From: CBDEGK01 sp965237855
GTDB taxonomy: Bacteria > Pseudomonadota > Gammaproteobacteria > Pseudomonadales > Halieaceae
DNA: 64,000 bases
NCBI GenBank assembly: GCA_965237855.1
Contig: CBDEGK010000008.1
Location: 806,001-870,000, forward strand
Direction: 5' to 3'
The number at the start of each line of letters is the position of its first letter. The stretch's first letter is position 1. A program made the translations under genes and the position numbers. Under the pieces are notes generated by a model. The model had not been told where the DNA came from and ran no database searches. It saw only the letters and a list, made by a program, of their open reading frames with translations. Shown here in pieces: positions 17,307-25,866 of the stretch.

Positions 17307-17927
17307 ATGAAAAAATATTGTCTGACGCTTGTTATCGGCCTCCTTGCCGCCTGCTCGAACACCGCCACTATCACCCACAGCTGGGTCGCCGAGGGCATAG
17401 AAAACAAAGACCTGGAAGGTGTCCTGATTGTCGCCATCTCCAGCAAGGCTGAGCCGCGTCAGCGATTTGAGCGCGAATTTGCCGCGGCCCTGAAAAATCA
17501 CGGAGTACGTGCTGTGGTTAGTTATGACCACAAGGGCGGGGCAAAGATAGACAAAGCCGATGTGTTGGCGATCAGCCAGGAGCTGAATCTGGATACTGTA
17601 CTGATAACCAGCTTCGCTGGCCGTGATCACACCGAGGTTTTACATGCTGGGCGCACCTACTATGGCGTGCAACCAATCTATAATCGCAATGGCTATTACC
17701 GGCGCGGTTCGGTGTATGGTGCCCCCTACGAAGTTGCCCACATACCCGATTTCTACGCACAGCATAAATCCGTTCACCTCGAGGCCAATCTATACGAGAT
17801 TGCTACCGAGGAGCACCTCTGGGTTGCCGCGGCCGGTATCGACGAATCCGATGACATTGAATCGATGCGTAGTGGCTTTATCAGCGCTTTCATGCAACAA
17901 CTTGGTGATCAGAAACTGGTTCACTGA
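17307..17927 (+). CDS. Predicted outer-membrane lipoprotein, DUF4136-like
   Basis: The 206-residue product has a lipoprotein signal (MKKYCLTLVIGLLAACSNTA; lipobox LAAC, Cys at residue 16). After it come ITHSWVAEGIENKDLEGVLI, a conserved-looking RQRFEREFAAALKNHGV near residues 52-68, and a tyrosine-rich segment (GRTYYGVQPIYNRNGYYRRG). The R-x-x-(F/E)-E...L...G pattern recalls the DUF4136-type periplasmic lipoproteins. The start at 17307 is chosen because it places the lipobox correctly; an upstream in-frame ATG at 17220 would bury it. TATACT ends 6 bases before the start, so the mRNA may be nearly leaderless. Function unknown. Confidence 0.65.
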   Translation: MKKYCLTLVIGLLAACSNTATITHSWVAEGIENKDLEGVLIVAISSKAEPRQRFEREFAAALKNHGVRAVVSYDHKGGAKIDKADVLAISQELNLDTVLITSFAGRDHTEVLHAGRTYYGVQPIYNRNGYYRRGSVYGAPYEVAHIPDFYAQHKSVHLEANLYEIATEEHLWVAAAGIDESDDIESMRSGFISAFMQQLGDQKLVH

Positions 17928-18066
17928 TCCTCAAATACAGCCGACTAAAGCTGACCTGGCCCCGTGTTTTCAAGGCCTGGCGACCTGTGGCCACTCTTTT
18001 CCGATAGAAATCGGCTATAAACCGCGTAATTTCTGCGCAAAAGGAAAAATCCGGTCTGCCCCACGC

Positions 18067-18095
18067 TTGACGGAGACGGAAGGCATCTATAAAAT
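18067..18095 (+). promoter_or_regulatory. Promoter of the str (rpsL-rpsG-fusA-tuf) unit
   Basis: TTGACG (18067-18072) and TAAAAT (18090-18095) are spaced by 17 bases with a GCCGCC discriminator. The predicted leader then contains CCTCCC facing GGGGGG (about 18101-18119), a possible hairpin before rpsL. Confidence 0.7.
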
Positions 18096-18160
18096 GCCGC
18101 CTCCCTTATATAGGGGGGACGTTCTGCGTCTCGAATATATTTAACTGGAGTTTCTATTTA

Positions 18161-18532
18161 ATGGCAACGATCAACCAATTGGTTCGTAAGCCTAGAAAGC
18201 GCAAAGTAGCGAAAAGCGACGTGCCCGCACTGCAAGCCTGTCCGCAGCGCCGTGGTGTATGCACCCGCGTTTACACGACTACGCCGAAGAAGCCAAACTC
18301 CGCACTGCGTAAAGTCTGCCGTGTGCGCCTGACCAACGGATTCGAGGTTTCCTCGTATATCGGTGGTGAGGGTCACAACTTGCAGGAACACAGTGTGGTT
18401 TTGATTCGCGGAGGTCGTGTAAAAGACTTGCCAGGTGTGCGTTATCACACCGTGCGTGGAAGCCTGGATACCTCTGGAGTGTCTGACCGTAAGCAAGGTC
18501 GCTCCAAGTACGGTACCAAGCGTCCTAAGTAA
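18161..18532 (+). CDS. rpsL: 30S ribosomal protein S12
   Basis: S12 lies at the decoding centre and controls accuracy. The 123-residue product begins MATINQLVRKPRKRKV and contains TTPKKPNSALRKVCRVRL at residues about 39-56 and GGRVKDLPGVRYHTVRG at about 84-100. Lysines at the positions of E. coli K42 and K87 are present, so the sequence looks streptomycin-sensitive. It is first in the str operon, with a 122-base spacer before rpsG that carries the S7-type structure. Confidence 0.98.
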   Translation: MATINQLVRKPRKRKVAKSDVPALQACPQRRGVCTRVYTTTPKKPNSALRKVCRVRLTNGFEVSSYIGGEGHNLQEHSVVLIRGGRVKDLPGVRYHTVRGSLDTSGVSDRKQGRSKYGTKRPK

Positions 18533-18584
18533 ACGCATACAAGCAAGTTCGCTCACGCTTAATAGCTGAGAACCATAAGTAAGG

Positions 18585-18628
18585 CCGGAACCCTGCCTCC
18601 CCCGCAAATGTGGCAGGAAGGTGTCCGG
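18585..18628 (+). promoter_or_regulatory. Stem-loop between rpsL and rpsG, candidate S7 operator
   Basis: CCGGA pairs with TCCGG outside and CTGCC with GGCAG inside, separated by small internal loops. E. coli S7 represses its operon by binding the rpsL-rpsG spacer, so this is the expected place for such a site; the identity is inferred from position. Confidence 0.5.
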
Positions 18629-18654
18629 ACAACCTGAAGAGAGAGGAAGGCAAC

Positions 18655-19125
18655 ATGCCTAGAAGACGAGTAGTCGCCAAGCGCGAAGTCCTGCCAGATC
18701 CCAAATTTGGCAACGTGACATTGGCAAAGTTCATGAACCACGTGATGGTTAGTGGTAAGAAATCTGTAGCGGAAAGCATCGTATATGGTGCCCTGGACAT
18801 CGTACAAGAGCGGCTGTCCAACGACCCGCTGGAAGCATTTGATGCAGCCCTGGAGAACATCGCCCCAATGGTCGAGGTTAAGTCTCGCCGCGTGGGTGGT
18901 GCCACCTACCAGGTGCCGGTTGAGGTGCGCCCCTCCCGTCGTTTGGCTCTTGCCATGCGTTGGTTAGTGGAACATGCTCGTGGTCGCGGCGAAAAGTCCA
19001 TGAGGCAACGTCTCGCGGGCGAGATCGTCGACGCATCGCAGGGCAAGGGTAATGCCGTCAAAAAGCGCGAAGACGTACACCGCATGGCAGAAGCCAACAA
19101 GGCTTTCTCTCACTACCGGTTCTAG
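18655..19125 (+). CDS. rpsG: 30S ribosomal protein S7
   Basis: S7 nucleates assembly of the 30S head by binding the 3' domain of 16S rRNA and contacts the E-site tRNA; in E. coli it is also the str operon repressor. The 156-residue product begins MPRRRVVAKREVLPDPKFGN and has GGATYQVPVEVRPSRR near residue 81-96. I use the ATG at 18655 after GAGAGGAAGG rather than an in-frame ATG at 18610, which lies inside the spacer hairpin. fusA follows after 40 bases. Confidence 0.97.
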   Translation: MPRRRVVAKREVLPDPKFGNVTLAKFMNHVMVSGKKSVAESIVYGALDIVQERLSNDPLEAFDAALENIAPMVEVKSRRVGGATYQVPVEVRPSRRLALAMRWLVEHARGRGEKSMRQRLAGEIVDASQGKGNAVKKREDVHRMAEANKAFSHYRF

Positions 19126-19165
19126 CACGCCAGGTTTTATTAACCGTCAACCAGGAATTCTTGTC

Positions 19166-21271
19166 GTGGCACGTCAAACTCCAATCGATCGATATCGCAA
19201 TATAGGAATTTGTGCCCACGTGGATGCGGGGAAAACCACGACCACGGAGCGGGTGCTCTTCTATACGGGTTTGTCCCACAAGATGGGTGAAGTGCACGAT
19301 GGTGCTGCCACCATGGATTGGATGGAGCAGGAGCAGGAGCGCGGTATTACCATTACTTCTGCGGCAACGACTTGTTTCTGGAAGGGCATGGATGCCCAGT
19401 TCGACGACCACCGCATCAACATCATTGACACCCCCGGGCACGTGGACTTCACCATTGAAGTTGAGCGTTCTCTGCGTGTACTTGATGGCGCGGTTGTAGT
19501 GCTGTGCGGTGCTTCCGGCGTTCAGCCCCAGACGGAGACGGTTTGGCGCCAGGCCAACCGGTACGAAGTGCCTCGCCTGGTATTCGTCAACAAGATGGAT
19601 CGTGCCGGCGCTGATTTCATGATGGTTGTCGAGCAGCTGAAAGATCGTCTGGGTGCCAATGCCATACCTCTGCAAATGACTATTGGTGCGGAAGAAGAAT
19701 TCAAAGGTGTTGTTGACCTGGTTAAGAACAAGGCCATCATCTGGAATGAAGACGACCAGGGCATGACCTTCGAGTATACCGACGTCCCTGCAGATATGGT
19801 TGATGAAGTCAGAGCCATGCGCGACGTGATGATTGAAGCTGCCGCTGAAGCCAGTGATGAGTACATGCACAAGTACCTGGAAGGCGAAGAACTGACAGAA
19901 GAAGAAATTGTCGCAGGTATTCGTGCACGCACCCTTGCCAGCGAAATCATTCCTGTACTTGGCGGTTCGGCCTTTAAGAACAAGGGTGTGCAGGCCATGC
20001 TGGACGCGGTAATTGAATACATGCCGTCACCCACAGAAGTTAAGGCCATTGAAGGTATTTTGTTGGACGCCGATAGTACTCCGGCTGTCCGTGAGGCAGA
20101 TGACGGCGCACCTTTTTCGGCGCTAGCGTTCAAGATTGCTACTGATCCCTTTGTCGGCACACTGACGTTCTTCCGGGTTTACTCAGGAACGTTGGCAAGT
20201 GGTACAGCGGTCTACAACTCTGTAAAAGAGAAGAAAGAGCGCGTCGGCCGTATGGTCCAGATGCACTCCAATAGCCGCGAAGAGATCAAGGAAGTTCTGG
20301 CCGGGGATATTGCCGCCGCAGTTGGTCTAAAGGACGTCACCACTGGCGACACCCTGTGTGACATCGACAAGCCTATCGTGCTGGAGCGCATGGAATTTCC
20401 CGAGCCGGTTATCTCGGTTGCGGTTGAGCCGAGGTCTCAAGCTGATCAGGAAAAAATGGGCGTTGCGCTGGGTAAACTGGCCCAAGAAGATCCCTCATTC
20501 CGTGTGAAAACCGACGAAGAGTCCGGGCAGACCATTATCTCTGGTATGGGTGAGTTGCACCTGGATATCCTGGTTGAACGCATGAAGCGTGAATTCAGCG
20601 TTGAAGCAAATATCGGTAAGCCACAGGTTGCCTACCGTGAAGCGATTCGCAACACGTCTGAAATCGAAGGCAAGTTTGTACGTCAGTCCGGTGGTCGCGG
20701 TCAGTACGGTCACGTTTGGATAAAATTCGAACCTGCCGAAGATGATTCAGCCGAAGGCCTCGAGTTTGTCAACGAAATCGCTGGTGGCACCGTTCCTCGC
20801 GAATATATTCCTGCAGTTGAAAAGGGCATCGCTGAGCAGATGCAAAACGGCGTTCTGGCTGGTTATCCATTATTGGGCCTGAAAGCGACTCTGTATGATG
20901 GTTCTTTCCACGATGTTGACTCCAACGAAATGGCGTTTAAAATCGCGGGTTCCCTGGCCTGTAAGCAACTGGCTGAGTTTGGTGGTGCGGTGTTGTTGGA
21001 GCCCATCATGGCAGTTGAAGTGGTAACCCCTGAAATAAATATGGGTGACGTTGTAGGCGACCTCAACCGTCGACGCGGCATAATCGGTGGGATGACCGAA
21101 AGCTCCATGGGTAAAGTTATTACTGCTGATGTACCTTTGGCTGAAATGTTTGGTTATGCCACGGACCTGCGTAGTGCTACGCAAGGCCGTGCGACGTATA
21201 CCATGGAGTTCGCCAAGTACGCTGAAGCCCCAAACAGCGTCGCAGAAGCAATTATTTCCAAAAATAGCTAA
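19166..21271 (+). CDS. fusA: Elongation factor G (canonical, str-linked)
   Basis: EF-G catalyses translocation and, with RRF, ribosome recycling. The 701-residue product begins at GTG 19166 (MARQTPIDRYRNIGICAHVD), with AHVDAGKTTTTE (G1), RGITITSAATT (G2), DTPGHVD (G3), NKMDRAGADF (G4) and GSAFKNKGVQ, then domains II to V, including RGQYGHVWIKFEP in domain IV. A longer frame exists upstream into rpsG but lacks homology. It is separated by 29 bases from tufA. A clearly different second EF-G lies at 22684-24777. Confidence 0.97.
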   Translation: MARQTPIDRYRNIGICAHVDAGKTTTTERVLFYTGLSHKMGEVHDGAATMDWMEQEQERGITITSAATTCFWKGMDAQFDDHRINIIDTPGHVDFTIEVERSLRVLDGAVVVLCGASGVQPQTETVWRQANRYEVPRLVFVNKMDRAGADFMMVVEQLKDRLGANAIPLQMTIGAEEEFKGVVDLVKNKAIIWNEDDQGMTFEYTDVPADMVDEVRAMRDVMIEAAAEASDEYMHKYLEGEELTEEEIVAGIRARTLASEIIPVLGGSAFKNKGVQAMLDAVIEYMPSPTEVKAIEGILLDADSTPAVREADDGAPFSALAFKIATDPFVGTLTFFRVYSGTLASGTAVYNSVKEKKERVGRMVQMHSNSREEIKEVLAGDIAAAVGLKDVTTGDTLCDIDKPIVLERMEFPEPVISVAVEPRSQADQEKMGVALGKLAQEDPSFRVKTDEESGQTIISGMGELHLDILVERMKREFSVEANIGKPQVAYREAIRNTSEIEGKFVRQSGGRGQYGHVWIKFEPAEDDSAEGLEFVNEIAGGTVPREYIPAVEKGIAEQMQNGVLAGYPLLGLKATLYDGSFHDVDSNEMAFKIAGSLACKQLAEFGGAVLLEPIMAVEVVTPEINMGDVVGDLNRRRGIIGGMTESSMGKVITADVPLAEMFGYATDLRSATQGRATYTMEFAKYAEAPNSVAEAIISKNS

Positions 21272-21300
21272 AAGCACGGCTATATTAAAGGTGACGAAAA

Positions 21301-22524
21301 ATGGCAAAAGAGCAATTTGAACGTACTAAGCCGCACGTAAACGTTGGCACGATTGGTCACGTTGACCATGGCAAGACAACGCTGACAGCGGCACTGACGC
21401 GCGTGTGTTCCGAAGTATGGGGCGGCGAGATGGTAGACTTTGACGGCATTGATAACGCACCGGAAGAGAAAGAGCGTGGTATCACCATTGCGACCTCTCA
21501 CGTTGAGTATGAGACGCCCGAACGTCACTACGCTCACGTTGATTGCCCGGGACACGCTGACTATGTGAAGAACATGATCACGGGTGCGGCGCAGATGGAC
21601 GGCGCTATCCTGGTGTGTGGCGCGACTGACGGCCCGATGCCGCAGACCCGCGAGCACATCCTGCTGTCGCGGCAGGTAGGCGTTCCCTACATCGTGGTCT
21701 TCCTGAATAAGGCAGACTTGCTGGCTGAAGATTGCGGCGGTGCCGAATCTGAAGAATACGAAGAGATGAAAGAACTGGTTGAGATGGAGCTGCGTGAGCT
21801 GCTGGACCAGTATGAGTTCCCGGGTGACGATACCCCGATCATCTGTGGTTCAGCGCTGATGGCGCTGGAAGGCAAGGATGACAACGAGCTGGGCACCACG
21901 GCGGTCAAGAAGCTGTTGGAGACTCTGGATTCGTACATCCCTGAGCCTGAGCGTGCGATTGACCAGCCGTTCCTGATGCCGGTTGAGGACGTGTTCTCTA
22001 TCTCTGGTCGCGGTACGGTTGTGACCGGTCGTGTAGAGCGCGGCGTGATCAAGGTCGGTGAAGAGATTGCGATTATCGGTATCAAGGAAACTCAGATGAC
22101 AACCTGTACGGGTGTTGAGATGTTCCGCAAGCTGCTGGACGAAGGCCGTGCGGGTGAGAACGTGGGTGTGCTGCTGCGTGGCACCAAGCGTGAAGAAGTT
22201 GAGCGTGGCCAGGTATTGGCCAAGCCGGGCAGTGTTAATCCTCACACCAAGTTTGAGGCAGAGGTTTACATCCTGTCGAAGGAAGAGGGCGGTCGTCACA
22301 CGCCGTTCTTCAAGGGCTATCGTCCGCAGTTTTACTTTCGTACCACGGACGTAACTGGAGCGTGTGAGCTGCCTGAAGGCGTTGAGATGGTTATGCCTGG
22401 TGACAACGTGCAGATGGTTGCAACGTTGATTGCACCGATTGCGATGGAAGAAGGCCTGCGTTTTGCTATCCGAGAGGGTGGCCGGACTGTCGGGGCTGGA
22501 GTCGTTGCCAAGATCTTCGAGTAA
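21301..22524 (+). CDS. tufA: Elongation factor Tu, copy 2 (str operon)
   Basis: Encodes the same 407-residue EF-Tu as the gene at 3482, with the same acidic insertion after NKAD. It closes the str operon behind fusA. The DNA equals copy 1 from the start codon to position 22490 as far as I compared; after that six silent changes occur in 25 bases. Such near-identity between copies 18 kb apart, ending abruptly near the stop, is the usual sign of gene conversion. In E. coli tufA the position is the same, but there the S10 operon is not immediately downstream either. Confidence 0.98.
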   Translation: MAKEQFERTKPHVNVGTIGHVDHGKTTLTAALTRVCSEVWGGEMVDFDGIDNAPEEKERGITIATSHVEYETPERHYAHVDCPGHADYVKNMITGAAQMDGAILVCGATDGPMPQTREHILLSRQVGVPYIVVFLNKADLLAEDCGGAESEEYEEMKELVEMELRELLDQYEFPGDDTPIICGSALMALEGKDDNELGTTAVKKLLETLDSYIPEPERAIDQPFLMPVEDVFSISGRGTVVTGRVERGVIKVGEEIAIIGIKETQMTTCTGVEMFRKLLDEGRAGENVGVLLRGTKREEVERGQVLAKPGSVNPHTKFEAEVYILSKEEGGRHTPFFKGYRPQFYFRTTDVTGACELPEGVEMVMPGDNVQMVATLIAPIAMEEGLRFAIREGGRTVGAGVVAKIFE

Positions 22525-22560
22525 GAGAACGTCGAGGGCTTCAATGGCCCGAGACTTCTC
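22525..22560 (+). other. Post-tuf hairpin with tandem G-A internal loop (copy 2)
   Basis: GAGAACGTC pairs with GACTTCTC (one bulged C), then GA faces GA, then GGGCT pairs with GGCCC around TCAAT. Compared with 4715-4749, paired bases differ on both sides in a compensating manner (for example A-T to G-C at the closing pair of the upper stem), while the loop and GA/GA are kept. Confidence 0.6.
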
Positions 22561-22620
22561 GGGGTCGGAGGTGATGTGGGTAACTTTGCTGTTTAAGTTA
22601 TCCACATCACCTCCGACCCC
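22561..22620 (+). repeat. Near-perfect GGGGTC-ended palindrome after tuf copy 2
   Basis: Arms of 25 bases (22561-22585 and 22596-22620) match except for one position that is a G-U pair in the plus-strand RNA; the loop is 10 bases. The arms read GGGGTCGGAGGTGATGTGGG plus TAACT on the left, and the right arm contains TTATCCACA. It stands between the hairpin above and a separate terminator. Confidence 0.75.
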
Positions 22621-22630
22621 ATAACGATCT

Positions 22631-22653
22631 AGCCGGGTATAGCCCGGCTTTTT
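22631..22653 (+). terminator. Rho-independent terminator of the str operon
   Basis: AGCCGGG and CCCGGCT form a 7-bp stem with a TATAG loop followed by five T residues. Nearly the same hairpin ends rplQ at 49096. It lies just before the convergent stop of the second EF-G gene. Confidence 0.85.
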
Positions 22654-22683
22654 ACTTTCCAGGTTGTCGCAGATTGCGACAGT

Positions 22684-24777
22684 TTATTTCTTCTTCTTTG
22701 CTTCCAGGCGTGCTTTCTCTTCTTCAATGACTTTGTCAGATATTGAAGATGGGCAGGGTAAGTAGTGGGAAAATTCCATAGAGAACTGACCACGACCTGA
22801 GGTCATGGTACGCAAGCTGCTGATATAGCCGAACATTTCCGAAAGAGGAACGTCGGCTTTAATACGAGCACCTGTTGCTCCAGCTTCCTGATCTTTGATC
22901 ATGCCACGACGACGATTCAGGTCACCGATCACATCACCAACATGATCATCTGGTGTGAATACGTCGACCTTCATGATGGGCTCAATGATTTGCGGGCCAG
23001 CCTTGGGCATGGATTGACGGAAAGCGCCGCGAGCAGCCAATTCAAACGCGACGGCTGATGAATCCACCGCGTGGAAGCCACCATCGTACAGTTCGATTTC
23101 TACATCCAGCATGGGGAAGCCGGCGAGTGGTCCTTGATCCATCATGTTCCTAAAGCCCTTTTCAATGGCTGGGAAGAATTCCTTAGGTACGTTCCCTCCG
23201 ACAACCGATGACGCAAAGGCAAAGCCAGTTCCTGGCTCGCCGGGTTTGATACGGTAATCAATTTTACCGAACTGACCAGAACCACCGGATTGCTTTTTGT
23301 GGGTGTAGCTGTCATCAAGAGGCTGAGTGATGGTTTCACGGTAAGCAACCTGCGGCTGACCAACTTCGAGCTCTACGCCGTAAGTACGGTTAAGAATGTC
23401 AATCTTAATATCAAGGTGAAGTTCACCCATCCCCTTTAGGATGGTTTCCCCAGAGTCTTCGTCGGTTTCAACACGGAATGAGGGATCTTCTGCAATCATC
23501 TTGCCGATCGCAATACCCATTTTCTCAGAGCCGCCTTTATCCTTGGGTGCAACGGCAATCGAGATAACAGGATCTGGAAATACCATGGCTTCAAGCGTAC
23601 ATGGATTTTTTGGGTCGCACAGGGTATGACCAGTCTGAACGTTCTTCATGCCAACGCAGGCGATAATGTCACCGGCTTGAGCGCGATCTATTTCGCTGCG
23701 GTCATCAGCATGCATTTCAACCATCCGGCCGATACGCTCAGTTTTACCGGTGTAGGAGTTAAGAATGGTTGTGCCTTTTTCCAATACGCCCGAGTAAACG
23801 CGTATGAAAGTGAGCGCGCCGAATCGGTCATCCATAATTTTGAATGCCAGTGCACGAAAGGGCTCCTCAATGGAAACAGTAGCCACTTCACCGGTAGGCT
23901 CTCCCTCTTCATCAGTCAAAGGCTGCGGATCTACTTCAGTGGGGCTGGGTAGATAATCAACCACCGCATCCAGCACCAGCTGTACGCCTTTGTTCTTAAA
24001 TGCAGAGCCACAGTAAGTTGGGAAGAAGTCCATGGTGCGAGTACCCTTGCGAATACAACGCTTGAGGTCTTCGATGGAAGGCGTTTCGCCTTCCATATAG
24101 GCCATCATCACATCATCGTCTTGCGCAACAGCTGTTTCGACAAGTTGCTCGTGGTAATGATCGACGTCAGCTACCATGTCGGCTGGTACGTCTTGAACTT
24201 CAAAGTTTTCTGGCAGGCCAGATTCATCCCAAACATAAGCTTGCTTGGTCAAAATATCGACAACGCCGACAAACTCATCTTCACGACCAATAGGTAGCGT
24301 CATAACCAGTGGGTTTGCCCCCAACACTTTCTTAACCTGATTGACAACACGCAAGAAGTCGGCGCCGATACGGTCTAGCTTGTTGACAAAGATGAGACGG
24401 GCAACTTCAGAATCGTTGGCATAGCGCCAGTTGGTTTCTGACTGAGGCTCTACGCCACCTGAACCACAGAAAACACCGACACCGCCATCAAGAACTTTCA
24501 GCGAGCGATAAACTTCCACTGTGAAGTCGACGTGCCCTGGCGTGTCAATAATATTCAGGCGATGATCCTTCCAGAAGCAAGTGGTCGCTGCAGATTGGAT
24601 GGTAATGCCACGCTCTTGCTCTTGTTCCATGAAGTCAGTGGTTGCTGCTCCATCATGAACTTCGCCAGTTTTATGGATTTTTCCGGTCAGCTTCAATATG
24701 CGTTCAGTCGTTGTGGTTTTACCCGCATCGACGTGCGCGAAAATTCCGATGTTTCTGTATAAGGATAAGTCTGTCAT
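22684..24777 (-). CDS. fusB: Second, divergent elongation factor G
   Basis: A 697-residue EF-G paralogue on the minus strand, convergent with tufA. It keeps AHVDAGKTTTTE, ERGITIQSAATT, DTPGHVD, NKLDRIGADF and GSAFKNKG, so the GTPase is probably active, but the sequence differs from fusA throughout and ends in a basic tail (EAKKKK). It has a shorter stretch before DHRLNIIDTPGH than fusA. I start at the ATG at 24777 (MTDLSLYRNIGIFAHVD); an in-frame ATG 36 bases upstream is less likely. In other bacteria duplicated EF-Gs can split translocation and recycling or serve stress states; which applies here is unknown. The 255 bases upstream of it contain no gene that I recognise. Confidence 0.93.
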   Translation of the reverse strand: MTDLSLYRNIGIFAHVDAGKTTTTERILKLTGKIHKTGEVHDGAATTDFMEQEQERGITIQSAATTCFWKDHRLNIIDTPGHVDFTVEVYRSLKVLDGGVGVFCGSGGVEPQSETNWRYANDSEVARLIFVNKLDRIGADFLRVVNQVKKVLGANPLVMTLPIGREDEFVGVVDILTKQAYVWDESGLPENFEVQDVPADMVADVDHYHEQLVETAVAQDDDVMMAYMEGETPSIEDLKRCIRKGTRTMDFFPTYCGSAFKNKGVQLVLDAVVDYLPSPTEVDPQPLTDEEGEPTGEVATVSIEEPFRALAFKIMDDRFGALTFIRVYSGVLEKGTTILNSYTGKTERIGRMVEMHADDRSEIDRAQAGDIIACVGMKNVQTGHTLCDPKNPCTLEAMVFPDPVISIAVAPKDKGGSEKMGIAIGKMIAEDPSFRVETDEDSGETILKGMGELHLDIKIDILNRTYGVELEVGQPQVAYRETITQPLDDSYTHKKQSGGSGQFGKIDYRIKPGEPGTGFAFASSVVGGNVPKEFFPAIEKGFRNMMDQGPLAGFPMLDVEIELYDGGFHAVDSSAVAFELAARGAFRQSMPKAGPQIIEPIMKVDVFTPDDHVGDVIGDLNRRRGMIKDQEAGATGARIKADVPLSEMFGYISSLRTMTSGRGQFSMEFSHYLPCPSSISDKVIEEEKARLEAKKKK

Positions 24778-25032
24778 TGCTCCACTCGCTGAGTAAGGTA
24801 AATGCCGGTTCAATTTCGGCGCGCTAGTGTACAGTAAATTGGCGGAGAAATGCCTAGAAAATTTGCATAATTTGTTGTTTTTTAGGAATTTTCTTTGTTC
24901 CCGACGGGCATTCTATTTTCAGCGAGTTTCATCGCCTTGCGAAGAACATCGATTTCGATGGAAGTAGGCCTGCATCTTACTATTCGTGAGCGTGGTTGGT
25001 GTATGAAGCCTGGGCCAGCAAACCACTATCGA

Positions 25033-25866
25033 TCAGATAAGATAAAGATCGTAGCCGAAGGTTACGGCCCCGCCCGGGATATGGGCAACGGTAGTCATCA
25101 ATCGAATTTCATTGGTGCCGATGGGGTCGTTGCCGCTAACGGGCAGACCCTCCTCAGAAGAACCATTGACTATGAACGCCATCATGAGCCTGGTGTCACT
25201 GCTGCCGGTGATCAGGCCAAATGCCAACAAATGCGCGGGCAAGGTTATGTTCTTCAGCACCGGTACCCCGCCGCCAGTGGTTATAACCGCACCACTGGTG
25301 GTAAGCGAGGGCACGCGATTGACTACGGATGCATCCGCTGACAGAGCGGTTAAGTAATTACTGAACGCGGCGAGATTGGATACCGTGACCAGCGGGGACA
25401 TCGTAAGGTAGGTGGTATAGTACGTGGAGAAGTAAGTGGTTTTCGCGACCCCTGCTGTGGTGTCGTAAATAAAGCCCACCCAATCACTGTGGCTGAGTTG
25501 GTTGGTGCTAACGATCCTGTGCCAGCTAAAGGCCGCGCCCGCCCCCGAAGCGGTCAAGTTCCTGAAGGCGTCGTGGGTGAATTCAAGGTAGTCGCCAGGA
25601 CCGAAGCCAGGCTCTGTGGAGCCAAGCTCAGTGAAGCCAACAAAATGGTCACCGTAGTCATTTTTGCTAAAGATGGTGAAGGCATCGCCGCCGCCACCTC
25701 CGGATAAATAGTCGATGCCGTCACCACCAGACAAACTGTCCCCGACAGTTCCTCCTTGTATTGTGTCGCTACCGGGGCCACCAAATACCTGCGCTGATGT
25801 GATGTTGCCGATGAGAGTGATTTTGTCGTCCCCCGCACCACCGTCTACCACGCGCTCGTCCTTCAC
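25033..25866 (-). CDS. C-terminal part of split RTX-type secreted protein
   Basis: 277 residues beginning with a GTG that overlaps the stop of the upstream frame (GTGA). It opens directly in RTX-like sequence (VVDGGAGDDKITLIGNITSA, then GGPGSDTIQGG and GGDGIDYLSGGGGGD), continuing the repeats of 25863-29474, and then has an approximately 200-residue non-repetitive tail ending GYDLYLI, of the kind that carries a type I secretion signal. As a stand-alone protein it would start in mid-repeat, so I read it as the separated end of one large gene through a -1 frame change. Translational coupling of two subunits is the alternative. No type I transporter genes are nearby. Confidence 0.7.
   Translation of the reverse strand: MKDERVVDGGAGDDKITLIGNITSAQVFGGPGSDTIQGGTVGDSLSGGDGIDYLSGGGGGDAFTIFSKNDYGDHFVGFTELGSTEPGFGPGDYLEFTHDAFRNLTASGAGAAFSWHRIVSTNQLSHSDWVGFIYDTTAGVAKTTYFSTYYTTYLTMSPLVTVSNLAAFSNYLTALSADASVVNRVPSLTTSGAVITTGGGVPVLKNITLPAHLLAFGLITGSSDTRLMMAFIVNGSSEEGLPVSGNDPIGTNEIRLMTTVAHIPGGAVTFGYDLYLI

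Noticed and set aside
19052..19165. Extended N-terminus of fusA reaching into rpsG.
   Set aside because: The extra 38 residues overlap rpsG and lack homology; the GTG at 19166 gives the standard EF-G start.
24780..24900. Promoter for the second EF-G gene.
   Set aside because: A TACACT box can be found on the minus strand but without a credible -35 at proper distance.
24895..25341. Plus-strand open frame of 148 residues overlapping the RTX tail.
   Set aside because: Mostly antisense to the RTX gene, no motif and no ribosome binding site.
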